Assembly (NCBI RefSeq): GCF_040932035.1 | Contig: NZ_JBFRBB010000001.1 | Coordinates: 434,001-498,000, forward strand | Length of the DNA stretch: 64,000 bases | DNA from: Hoeflea_A sp040932035 | GTDB taxonomy: Bacteria > Pseudomonadota > Alphaproteobacteria > Rhizobiales > Rhizobiaceae | Reading direction: 5' to 3' | The notes under the pieces: generated by a model | Seen by the model: the letters and a program-made list of their open reading frames with translations, nothing else | Told to the model about the DNA's origin: nothing | The model's database searches: none | Position numbers and translations under genes: made by a program | In this document: positions 43,861 to 51,944 of the stretch, in pieces | Numbering within the stretch: the first letter of the stretch is position 1 | How the letters are laid out: each line of letters opens with the position of its first letter

Positions 43861-46299
43861 ATGGTGGTACAGGTGACAGAAATTCAGCCTTTAAGTGCGG
43901 ATGTCCTGCGGCAACGATGCGACCCACAGCGATTGGATTTCGAGACGACAGCCGATATCCCCTCGACCGACCGGCTTATGGGGCAGGGGCGGGCGGCGGA
44001 TGCGATGCGGTTTGCCCTCGCTATGCGGCGGTCCGGATACAATCTCTTTGTCATCGGCGAACGCGGATTTGGTCACCAAACGTCGGTCAAACAGTTTCTT
44101 GAATACCAGGCGGCAGACAGTGAAGCACCCGATGAGTGGGTTTATGTGAACAATTTCGATGTCAGCCGGACCCCGAAGGTATTGCGGCTTCCGCCCGGAA
44201 ATGCCGTGCGCTTTCGCGAGGCGATGGAAGAGTTAATTGACGATCTGAAGGTCGCCTTGCCAAGTCTGTTTGAAACCGACGATTACAGAAATCGCCTGCG
44301 CGCTATAAACGACGAGGCGAAGGAGCAGCAGGATCAGGCATTTGAAACGCTTCGGACAAAAGCGGCAGCGGAAGAAATTGCAATCTTGCGGACGCCGATG
44401 GGTTTTGCGTTTGCCCCTACAAAGGACGACAAAGTCGTTGAACCTGAAATATTCAACGCACTTGATAAGACGGAGAGGGAGCGTGTTGAGGGGGTTATCG
44501 AGGGGCTCCAACATGAGCTCGAATCGGTGCTGCGGAACATGCCCGTCATTGAAAAGAAGCGCCGCGACAGCATTCGTAGTCTCAATGCCGAACTTGCATC
44601 TTCAACGGTGAGCGCATCCGTCGCGTCTACCGCTGAGCAGTTCAGGGATATTCCTCCGGTCCTCGATTATCTGAAATCAGCGGAGGCCGATCTTGTTCGC
44701 AATGCCGGGCTATTCCTTCAGGATGGCGGCGAGGACGAGACCGCCAAGCTGCTCAGCAGGGAGGCTCCTGAAGCCCGTGATCCGAGATTTCGGCGTTACG
44801 GGGTCAATGTTGTTGTTGCCAATGGCGACGCAAATGGCGCTGCAGTCATCCTGGAAGATCATCCAACACTCGGAAATCTGCTGGGACGTATCGAGCATCT
44901 GTCTCAAATGGGAACACTCGTCACCGATTTCATGCTCATAAAGCCCGGCTCGCTGCACAAGGCTAATGGGGGTTTTATTGTCATCGAAGCGCGAAAGATC
45001 CTGACTGAACCCTTTGCCTGGGAGGCGCTCAAGCGAACGCTCCGCGGCAATGCAATTCGCATTGAATCCGCCGCAGAGCAAATCGGCTTTGCAACGACCG
45101 TGACACTTGATCCCGAACCGATCCCACTTGACGTCAAGGTCATCCTTATCGGCGAACGCCGACTGTATGATCTTCTCGTTCACCTTGATCCGGAATTCAG
45201 CGCCCTGTTCAAAGTTGAGGCCGATTTCGAGGACAGATGGGCGCGAACATCGGAGAACGAGGAAAAGTCCGTACAATTGTTTTCCTCCATCATAGATGAT
45301 GAAGACTTGCGGCCGCTCGACGCCACAGGTGCAGCTCTTCTGATAGAGGAGGTCTCGCGGTTCGCTGGTGATGCTGAACGTCTCTCGCTTCACATCGGAT
45401 ATGTAACGGATCTGCTGCGGGAAGCCGATTTTTGGGCAGGTGACGACAAAAAGCAGACAATAGGTTCCGCCGATGTTGAGCGGGCGATTGCGGGCCGCAT
45501 CAAAAGGAAGGACCGTGTCCGTGAACGCGTGTATGAGGCGATCGACCGCGAAACTCTGCTGATTGATACTGCTGGAACAGCGATTGGACAGGTCAATGGG
45601 CTTGCGGTGACCGGTATTGGTGATTTCGTGTTCGGTAAACCTTCCCGCATCACGGCCCGGGTCCGCATGGGAACCGGAAAGCTGGTCGATATCGAGCGTG
45701 AGGTGGAACTCGGCGGGCCGTTGCATTCAAAGGGCGTGCTGATATTGACCAGCTTCCTGAATGCCAATTTTGCTCTCGATCGACCGCTTTCCCTTTGGGC
45801 AAGCCTGGTCTTTGAGCAGTCCTATGGCGGTATTGACGGCGATAGCGCTTCATCGGCCGAACTTTACGCCTTGTTGTCTGCCCTCGCTGAGGTGCCGATC
45901 CGGCAGGACCTGGCGGTGACCGGTTCGGTAAACCAGCTCGGCCAGGTCCAGGCGATTGGTGGAGTTAACGAAAAAATCGAGGGATTCTTCGATATCTGCA
46001 ACAGGCGTGGTCTGACAGGCGATCAGGGTGTCCTGATTCCAAAATCCAACACCAAACACCTGATGCTGCGGCAGGACGTTGTGGATGCGGTAAAAGCTGG
46101 AAAGTTCGCCGTTTACCCGATTCATTCCATCGACGAAGGCATTGAAATCCTTACCGGATTACCGGCAGGTGTGCGAGACACATCCGGCAAATATCCGGCA
46201 AAATCCATTTATGGTCTCGTCGATGACAGGTTGCGCGAATTTGCTGAAGCCAGACGAGCGTTTGCCGAGCGTGAGAACGGTGGAAAAGACAATGGGTGA
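43861..46299 (+). CDS. Lon-like (LonB/LonC-type) ATP-dependent protease family protein
   Basis: An 812-residue protein with a COG1067-type layout: an AAA-like region interrupted by a long coiled insertion (about residues 130-260) and a C-terminal Lon protease domain. The proteolytic dyad is visible as Ser in GGIDGDSASSAEL and Lys in GGVNEKIEGF. The Walker A position reads GERGFGHQTSV (about residue 65), with Gln where the P-loop lysine is expected, so ATP binding may be weak or lost, as in LonC proteins. ATG 43861 is inferred from the box at 43802; GTG 43873 is also possible. It overlaps the following USP gene by 8 bp. Confidence 0.8.
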   Translation: MVVQVTEIQPLSADVLRQRCDPQRLDFETTADIPSTDRLMGQGRAADAMRFALAMRRSGYNLFVIGERGFGHQTSVKQFLEYQAADSEAPDEWVYVNNFDVSRTPKVLRLPPGNAVRFREAMEELIDDLKVALPSLFETDDYRNRLRAINDEAKEQQDQAFETLRTKAAAEEIAILRTPMGFAFAPTKDDKVVEPEIFNALDKTERERVEGVIEGLQHELESVLRNMPVIEKKRRDSIRSLNAELASSTVSASVASTAEQFRDIPPVLDYLKSAEADLVRNAGLFLQDGGEDETAKLLSREAPEARDPRFRRYGVNVVVANGDANGAAVILEDHPTLGNLLGRIEHLSQMGTLVTDFMLIKPGSLHKANGGFIVIEARKILTEPFAWEALKRTLRGNAIRIESAAEQIGFATTVTLDPEPIPLDVKVILIGERRLYDLLVHLDPEFSALFKVEADFEDRWARTSENEEKSVQLFSSIIDDEDLRPLDATGAALLIEEVSRFAGDAERLSLHIGYVTDLLREADFWAGDDKKQTIGSADVERAIAGRIKRKDRVRERVYEAIDRETLLIDTAGTAIGQVNGLAVTGIGDFVFGKPSRITARVRMGTGKLVDIEREVELGGPLHSKGVLILTSFLNANFALDRPLSLWASLVFEQSYGGIDGDSASSAELYALLSALAEVPIRQDLAVTGSVNQLGQVQAIGGVNEKIEGFFDICNRRGLTGDQGVLIPKSNTKHLMLRQDVVDAVKAGKFAVYPIHSIDEGIEILTGLPAGVRDTSGKYPAKSIYGLVDDRLREFAEARRAFAERENGGKDNG

Positions 46300-47155
46300 G
46301 GTTCGTGAGAATTCCACGTCCGAAGAAAAGGCAGCGCCGCGATACAGGGTGCTCGCTGGATTCGGTTCCATCGCTGATGAACTGCCGACGATTGACACGG
46401 CAATGGCTCTTGCACGTGCTCTGGAGGCTGATATCGCAGGGTGTTTTGTCAAAGACGTGGATCTGTTGAATTTGGCCGGATTGCCATTTGCAAAAGCCAT
46501 GCGGCCTGCAGACAGGACAGTTCTTAAGCTAGAACGCGAGCACATGGAACGACAGATTTCCCGCGCGGCCGCTAACTGGGAGCGCATGCTCCATGCCAAG
46601 GCCAGCCGGTCCAGCGTGCGGTGCTCTTACAAAATCACAAAGGGTGCATATTCCGCTGAAATTGCGAGGGAGACTGAGGCAACGGATATTGTCGTCGTAA
46701 ATCCGCTCAACCTGCCCCACAAGCCACGTGACGCCGTTTCATTATTGTTGCGGGAGGTCAATGAGGCCATGGGAGCCGTGATCATGCCGGAGCGTTGCGA
46801 ATGGCGCGCCGGCGGGCCCATAGTCCTGTTGATGCACGATACTGAAGCTGATCAGCTGGTTATGGGGCTTGCTCGGCGCATAGCGCGGGCCGTTGGCAAT
46901 GAAGTCGTTATCCTGATGGTCGACGTTGATGAAGAAAACCACCGCGAAAGCCGCGATGCTGTTGCCGGTATCTTCGGGCCCGACGCTGACGTTAGGTATG
47001 TTCGTGAAACTCGCTTTGGTTCCGTGGCCGCCGAGCTCGCCGAACTTCAGCCGTCTCTTGTGATTGTGCAACCCTCAGCGTCTTCTCCCACGGATGCAGC
47101 GATCGAATTGCTGCTGAAATCCGGCCGGGCTCCGCTGATGCTTGTGCTGCGCTGA
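46292..47155 (+). CDS. Divergent universal stress protein-like protein (287 aa)
   Basis: A two-domain USP-like fold: YRVLAGFGSIADELPTIDTAMALARALEADIAGCFVKDVDLLNLAG, then a long helix (LEREHMERQISRAAANWERM) and a second half with IVLLMHDTEADQLVMGLARRIARAVGNEVVILMVDVD and LVIVQPSASSPTDAAIELLLKSGRAPLMLVLR. The usual G-x-x-G-(9)-G-S nucleotide signature is not kept, so it may not bind ATP. ATG 46292 overlaps the Lon-like stop codon by 8 bp (coupled translation), suggesting it acts as adaptor or partner of that protease; this is inference from the arrangement. Confidence 0.75.
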   Translation: MGEVRENSTSEEKAAPRYRVLAGFGSIADELPTIDTAMALARALEADIAGCFVKDVDLLNLAGLPFAKAMRPADRTVLKLEREHMERQISRAAANWERMLHAKASRSSVRCSYKITKGAYSAEIARETEATDIVVVNPLNLPHKPRDAVSLLLREVNEAMGAVIMPERCEWRAGGPIVLLMHDTEADQLVMGLARRIARAVGNEVVILMVDVDEENHRESRDAVAGIFGPDADVRYVRETRFGSVAAELAELQPSLVIVQPSASSPTDAAIELLLKSGRAPLMLVLR

Positions 47156-47248
47156 GCATAAGGGCCGCGTCGACTTCCCCCTGTGCGCGCATCAAAAATG
47201 TTGGAAGAAGCAGGCATTGCCTCGTCGCGGCCGGCCGACAACGCCCGG

Positions 47249-47262
47249 TTGACGCAAATCAA
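47249..47262. promoter_or_regulatory. FNR/FixK box
   Basis: TTGACGCAAATCAA, strict match, 50 bp before the acyl-CoA synthetase start chosen here. Confidence 0.75.
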
Positions 47263-47311
47263 ATGGGAGCTGCAGGCTGCCCCTATGCTTCGGGTGAAAG
47301 GTTACTCGAAG

Positions 47312-49036
47312 ATGCCGGATATCATCAGATCCAGTTATGTACACGGCGTGAGCGAAATTCCGTTGCGCGGACAGACGATTGGAGCCTGTTTCGACGAAAC
47401 CGCAGCCAGGCATGGCAAAAATGATGCCTTGATTGTTGCACATCAAAACGTCGCCTGGAGTTATTCCGAGCTGAAGAACAAGGTCGATGCATGGGCGGCC
47501 GGTTTTGTTGCCCTGGGGCTAAAGCCGGGAGATCGCATAGGAATATGGGCGCCCAATTGCTGGGAATGGGTCGTAACGCAGTTCGCCAGTGCAAAGGCGG
47601 GTCTCATCCTTGTCAACATCAACCCCGCCTATCGGCTTGCGGAGCTGCAATATGCCCTAGAAAAGGTTAAATGCACCGCATTGATTACCGCCGTGTCCCT
47701 GAAGTCATCCAACTACGTGGAAATGCTCCGCGAACTTCTGCCCGGTTTGGCAGCTTCGGAGCCGGGAATGCTGCGCGATGAGAAGCTGCCCGACCTGAAG
47801 TGGCTGATCAATCTTGGGGATGAAACCACATCCGGTTTTCTCAGATTCGAATCTCTTACCGATCACGCAAATCCGAAACATCATGTGCAGCTTGCCGAGT
47901 TGCAATCTCTGCTACAGTTTGACGATCCAATCAATATCCAGTTCACAAGCGGTACGACCGGCTCCCCTAAAGCGACGACGCTTACCCACCACAACATCGT
48001 CAACAATGCCTATTTCTCCGGTCTGCAAATGGAGCTCGGCCCGGATGACCGCATGTGCATTCCGGTGCCGATGTATCACTGTTTCGGCATGGTGCTTGGT
48101 ACATTGTGCTGCGTTGCTCATGGCTCCACAATGGTCTTTTCCTCGGCGGGTTTCGATCCACACGCGGTACTGGAAACGTGCGCCCGTGAAAAATGCACGG
48201 CTTTGCATGGCGTTCCAACGATGTTCATTGCCGAGCTGGACGATCCGGATTTTGGGGCGTTTGACCTTTCTGCACTCCGCACCGGCATCATGGCCGGAGC
48301 GCCGTGCCCGGTTGAACTGATGAAGCGGGTCATGCATGAAATGAACTTAAGTGAGATCACAATTGCATACGGCATGACGGAAACAGGCCCGGTCAGTTTC
48401 CAGACCTCCGTCAACGACCCAATGGAGCGCAGGGTCACCACCGTTGGCCGGGTTTTGCCACACACTGAAATCAAGATCATCGATGACAACAAGCGTGTTG
48501 TCGGCATCAACTCGCCGGGCGAGTTGCTCACGCGCGGATACTGCGTAATGCCCGGTTACTGGGGTGATCCCGAGCGCACCGCAAAGGCGATCGATTCTGC
48601 CGGTTGGATTGCCAGCGGCGATATCGCAACGCTTGACGGGGAAGGTTATTGCCAAATCGTCGGCCGTACGAAGGACATGCTCATTCGCGGCGGAGAAAAT
48701 ATCTTTCCACGCGAAATAGAGGAGTATCTGTACACGCACCCGAAAATCGAACAGGTGGAGGTGATAGGCGTTCCGGACGAAAAATATGGAGAGGAGATTT
48801 GCGCCTGGATCAAGTTGCGGGAAGGGGAGGTCATCTCCGCAGACGACGTCCGCCAGTTCTGCAAAGGCAAGATCGCCCATTTCAAGATCCCCCGCTACAT
48901 CCGCTTTGTCGATTCCTACCCGATGACCGTGACCGGCAAGGTTCAGAAATACATCATGCGGGAACGCATGGGCGATGAACTGAGCGCATCGGCAGAAAGG
49001 GTGGAAGGTGAGACCGTGGTGCAGGATGGTGAGTGA
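47312..49036 (+). CDS. Acyl-CoA synthetase / AMP-dependent ligase
   Basis: A 574-residue adenylate-forming enzyme that should activate a fatty acid with ATP and CoA. Motifs: FTSGTTGSPKATTLTHHNI (P-loop), VPMYHCFGMVLG, IAYGMTETGPVS, GWIASGDIATLDGEGYCQIVGRTKDMLIRGGENIFPREIEE, and the catalytic-lysine end VTGKVQKYIMRE. It resembles medium-chain FadD-type ligases. ATG 47312 (MPDIIRSSY) fits the box-to-start distance; ATG 47285 is possible, and the longer start at 47183 would include the box. It is followed by the amino-acid dehydrogenase 34 bp on, in one operon. Confidence 0.9.
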   Translation: MPDIIRSSYVHGVSEIPLRGQTIGACFDETAARHGKNDALIVAHQNVAWSYSELKNKVDAWAAGFVALGLKPGDRIGIWAPNCWEWVVTQFASAKAGLILVNINPAYRLAELQYALEKVKCTALITAVSLKSSNYVEMLRELLPGLAASEPGMLRDEKLPDLKWLINLGDETTSGFLRFESLTDHANPKHHVQLAELQSLLQFDDPINIQFTSGTTGSPKATTLTHHNIVNNAYFSGLQMELGPDDRMCIPVPMYHCFGMVLGTLCCVAHGSTMVFSSAGFDPHAVLETCAREKCTALHGVPTMFIAELDDPDFGAFDLSALRTGIMAGAPCPVELMKRVMHEMNLSEITIAYGMTETGPVSFQTSVNDPMERRVTTVGRVLPHTEIKIIDDNKRVVGINSPGELLTRGYCVMPGYWGDPERTAKAIDSAGWIASGDIATLDGEGYCQIVGRTKDMLIRGGENIFPREIEEYLYTHPKIEQVEVIGVPDEKYGEEICAWIKLREGEVISADDVRQFCKGKIAHFKIPRYIRFVDSYPMTVTGKVQKYIMRERMGDELSASAERVEGETVVQDGE

Positions 49037-49070
49037 TAATCTGCTGACAGCCGGCGATTTGGAGGCTTAG

Positions 49071-50180
49071 ATGATCGAGGATGTTTTTCGGTTGTGCGAT
49101 GATATCGGACCAGAAAAAGTCGTTCACATTTTCAATCCGGCCATCGGCCTGAAAGGCATTGTCGTCATCGATAACATTGCGACCGGACCTGCAATCGGCG
49201 GTACGCGCATGGAACCAGACGTTACATTGGAAGAATGCGCCCGGCTGGCGCGTGCAATGACCATGAAAAATGCCGCGGCGAGATTACCGCACGGCGGAGC
49301 CAAATCTGTCATTTTCGCCGACCCGGCAATGCCAATCGAAGAAAAGGAACAACTCATTCGCGCCTTTGCCCGAGCCATAAGAAATGTCGTGAACTACATT
49401 CCCGGGCCGGACATGGGAACCGATGAGCATGCCATGGCCTGGATCCATGATGAAACCGGCAGATCGGTTGGTCTGCCGCGCGAGATCGGCGGTATTCCGC
49501 TGGATGAAATTGGAGCGACCGGATACGGGCTTGCGGTGGCCGCCGAGGTTGCACAGGACTACTGCGACCTGAAACTCAAGGGCGCGCGGGTCGTTGTGCA
49601 GGGATTTGGCTCAGTGGGGATGCATGTGGCGCGCTTTCTGGCAGAACGTGGTGCTATTCTGGTAGCCGCAGCGGATTCCCGGTCAGCCATTGTCAATCCG
49701 GATGGGATCGATGTTGCCGCGCTCATCGAGCACAAATGCCGGGGAAGGCCTGTCGGCGAGTTTACCAACGGCCATGCCGCGGCTGACAATGATGTCGTCG
49801 GTGTTCCGTGTGACATCTGGATTCCGGCAGCCAGACCCGACATTATCAACGAGAGCAATGTCGACCAGCTCGACTGCAAGCTCTTATTACAGGGTGCGAA
49901 TATTCCCGCCACGCCTGGGGCTGAAGAAATACTTCATCAAAGGGGCGTCCTGATAGTGCCGGACTTTATCGCCAATTCCGGCGGTGTGATCTGCGGTTCC
50001 GTAGAATATCACGGCGGAACCCAATCAGCTGCCCTCATCGCAATCGAGGAAAAAGTGCGCGCCAATACACACTGGGTATTGAGATCCGCGGTTGAAAAGG
50101 GAATTGATCCGCGCGCAGCAGCTCTTGAAATGGCGGAAATAAACCTGCGCAAGGCGATAAGCTGGCAACGCTGGCACTAG
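49071..50180 (+). CDS. Glu/Leu/Phe/Val dehydrogenase
   Basis: A 369-residue NAD(P)-dependent amino-acid dehydrogenase. The substrate side shows GPAIGGTRMEPDVTLEECARLARAMTMKNAAARLPHGGAKSVI with the two conserved lysines, then PGPDMGTDEHAMAWIHDE. The dinucleotide-binding domain has VVVQGFGSVGMHVARFLAERGA and GANIPATPGAEEIL. Length is nearer leucine dehydrogenase (about 365) than glutamate dehydrogenase (410 or more), so branched-chain or aromatic substrates are plausible. It could re-oxidise NADH by reductive amination or feed carbon to the acyl-CoA route. Confidence 0.87.
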   Translation: MIEDVFRLCDDIGPEKVVHIFNPAIGLKGIVVIDNIATGPAIGGTRMEPDVTLEECARLARAMTMKNAAARLPHGGAKSVIFADPAMPIEEKEQLIRAFARAIRNVVNYIPGPDMGTDEHAMAWIHDETGRSVGLPREIGGIPLDEIGATGYGLAVAAEVAQDYCDLKLKGARVVVQGFGSVGMHVARFLAERGAILVAAADSRSAIVNPDGIDVAALIEHKCRGRPVGEFTNGHAAADNDVVGVPCDIWIPAARPDIINESNVDQLDCKLLLQGANIPATPGAEEILHQRGVLIVPDFIANSGGVICGSVEYHGGTQSAALIAIEEKVRANTHWVLRSAVEKGIDPRAAALEMAEINLRKAISWQRWH

Positions 50181-50225
50181 TTGTTCAGCACCGCATAAAC
50201 CAGAAACGCTCTAGCCGGCCGTCAA

Positions 50226-50239
50226 TTGATTCACGTCAA
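50226..50239. promoter_or_regulatory. FNR/FixK box
   Basis: TTGATTCACGTCAA, strict match, 62 bp before the second BON gene, the same distance as at the first copy. Confidence 0.78.
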
Positions 50240-50301
50240 TCGGGCGTCCCATTCTTGGTGCATTCTCAAGGCACCCACATCATTGTGAAATGGAGGACGG
50301 C

Positions 50302-50952
50302 ATGATTCCCGATTCCACACTCAAGCAGCGTGTATTGGACGAATTGCGCTGGGACACGAAGGTTGATGAAGCCCATATCGGCGTAACGGCATCCGACGGC
50401 TCGATCACGCTCAGCGGTCACGTCGAGAGCTTTCCTGAAAAATATTCGGCCGCGGAGGCGGCAAAAAGAGTGCGCGGTGTCAAGGCAATCGCAGATGAAA
50501 TCGATGTTCACCTGCCAACGGAATACCGCTGGGACGACAGCGATATTGCGGAACGCATTGCTCATGTTCTTGAATGGAACGTTTCCATTCCCGACAGCAA
50601 CGTGCAGGCAAAAGTCAGGGGTGGATTTGTCACGCTGACCGGCGAGGTCGAATGGCAGCATCAGCGTTCGCACATTCTCCAGCAGGTGCAGCATGTTGGA
50701 GGCATCAAGGGATTGGCAAACCACATCACGCTCAAGGAGCGGCCGACACCGGCCAATGTCAAGAAAGAGATTGAAGCCGCCCTGTACAGAAACTCTGAAA
50801 AGGAAGCGCAGCAGATCAATGTGACGGTTTCGGGAAACACAGTCACGCTCAATGGGGAAGTGAGGGATTTCTACGAACGCGACATGATCGAGGACGCGGC
50901 CTGGTCTGCTCCGGGTGTCAGATATGTGGTGGACAATATCCGCATTGCATAA
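50302..50952 (+). CDS. Three-BON-domain protein (copy 2)
   Basis: A 216-residue paralogue of the protein at 19740: the same length, start (M-[IV]-P-D-S-x-L-K-Q-R-V-L-D-E) and end (NIRIA versus NIRVS). Three BON units show SITLSGHVESFPEKYSAAEAAK, FVTLTGEVEWQHQR and TVTLNGEVRDFYERD. No signal peptide is seen. ATG 50302 has GGAGG 5 bp upstream. It is followed 69 bp later by the USP paralogue at 51022. BON domains are lipid- or polymer-binding in other proteins; here the ligand is unknown. Confidence 0.88.
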   Translation: MIPDSTLKQRVLDELRWDTKVDEAHIGVTASDGSITLSGHVESFPEKYSAAEAAKRVRGVKAIADEIDVHLPTEYRWDDSDIAERIAHVLEWNVSIPDSNVQAKVRGGFVTLTGEVEWQHQRSHILQQVQHVGGIKGLANHITLKERPTPANVKKEIEAALYRNSEKEAQQINVTVSGNTVTLNGEVRDFYERDMIEDAAWSAPGVRYVVDNIRIA

Positions 50953-51021
50953 CGCTTACGGATCCATTGACCGGTGAGTTTGGTCGGCGGTTTTCCTCGC
51001 AATCAGATACGGGAGTACACC

Positions 51022-51852
51022 ATGGCTATTACGACGCTTCTCACGGTCCACTTGGCAGATGAGCCGATTGAATCCGTCAAACCGGTTATGGCATTTGCGG
51101 GAGAAATAGGCGCCCATCTCAATATTGTTGTCATTGGCATTATGAAAACAATGCCATCATCATTTTACGGTGGTGTGCCCGAATTTTACCTGACCGACGA
51201 GCACGACATGACGATTCGTGAAGCACAAGAGCGGGCCAAGGACGTGAGAGCGATGGTCGGTGAGGCGGATCTCTCCGCTACCGTACTGATCGAATACATC
51301 GAGAGAGGCCTGGTCGCGCAGCGCATGTCAACACATGCTCTTTATTCTGATATTGCTGTCTTCCCCCACAGGAGTTTGCCGAATGATAACGCCACGGCGG
51401 ATGCGTTCAATGGCGTCTTGTTCAAATCGGGAGTCCCGGTGCTGGTATTGGGCGAACCGGAGCATCAGCATTATCCGTTTAAGTGTGCAGTTCTGGGCTG
51501 GGATTTTGAACCACAGGCCGCAAGGGCCATACACCGGAGCTTGCCACTCATCGCAGACACGCGGGACGTCCACGTCTTGCTGGTCGATCCAGACCGCAAC
51601 CCTTTGGGCTCCAATCCAGGCGATGACATTGCCACGTTCCTGGTGCGCCATGGTTTGCCTGTCACAGTGGACCTGGTCCCCAGTGCCGGTAGGGATGTTG
51701 CCGATGTACTGCTTCGGCATGCTGTCGACAAGGATGCTGACCTCCTCGTCACCGGAGCCTATGGGCATTCACGCTTTCAGGAGTGGCTGCTGGGCGGAAC
51801 CACCAGAGACCTGCTTTCCAATACCAAATTGCCGGTACTGATGGCGCACTGA
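51022..51852 (+). CDS. Universal stress protein, tandem two-domain (276 aa, copy B)
   Basis: Paralogue of the USP at 24874 with the same length and termini (MAITTLLTVHLADEPIESVKP to TKLPVLMAH). The C-terminal nucleotide signature is LLVTGAYGHSRFQEWLLGGTTRDLL. GGGAG precedes ATG 51022. It shares a transcript with BON copy 2 and has no box of its own. The pairing of a BON and a USP paralogue suggests segmental duplication within the regulon. Confidence 0.9.
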   Translation: MAITTLLTVHLADEPIESVKPVMAFAGEIGAHLNIVVIGIMKTMPSSFYGGVPEFYLTDEHDMTIREAQERAKDVRAMVGEADLSATVLIEYIERGLVAQRMSTHALYSDIAVFPHRSLPNDNATADAFNGVLFKSGVPVLVLGEPEHQHYPFKCAVLGWDFEPQAARAIHRSLPLIADTRDVHVLLVDPDRNPLGSNPGDDIATFLVRHGLPVTVDLVPSAGRDVADVLLRHAVDKDADLLVTGAYGHSRFQEWLLGGTTRDLLSNTKLPVLMAH

Positions 51853-51944
51853 TGCAGCTGGCTGTGCTTCCGTCCACTGACGGGCGCCTTACCAGCCAAA
51901 CAGCCTCATTGTCCGGCGCGAAGTGTATTGCCGCCCGATCCCCG

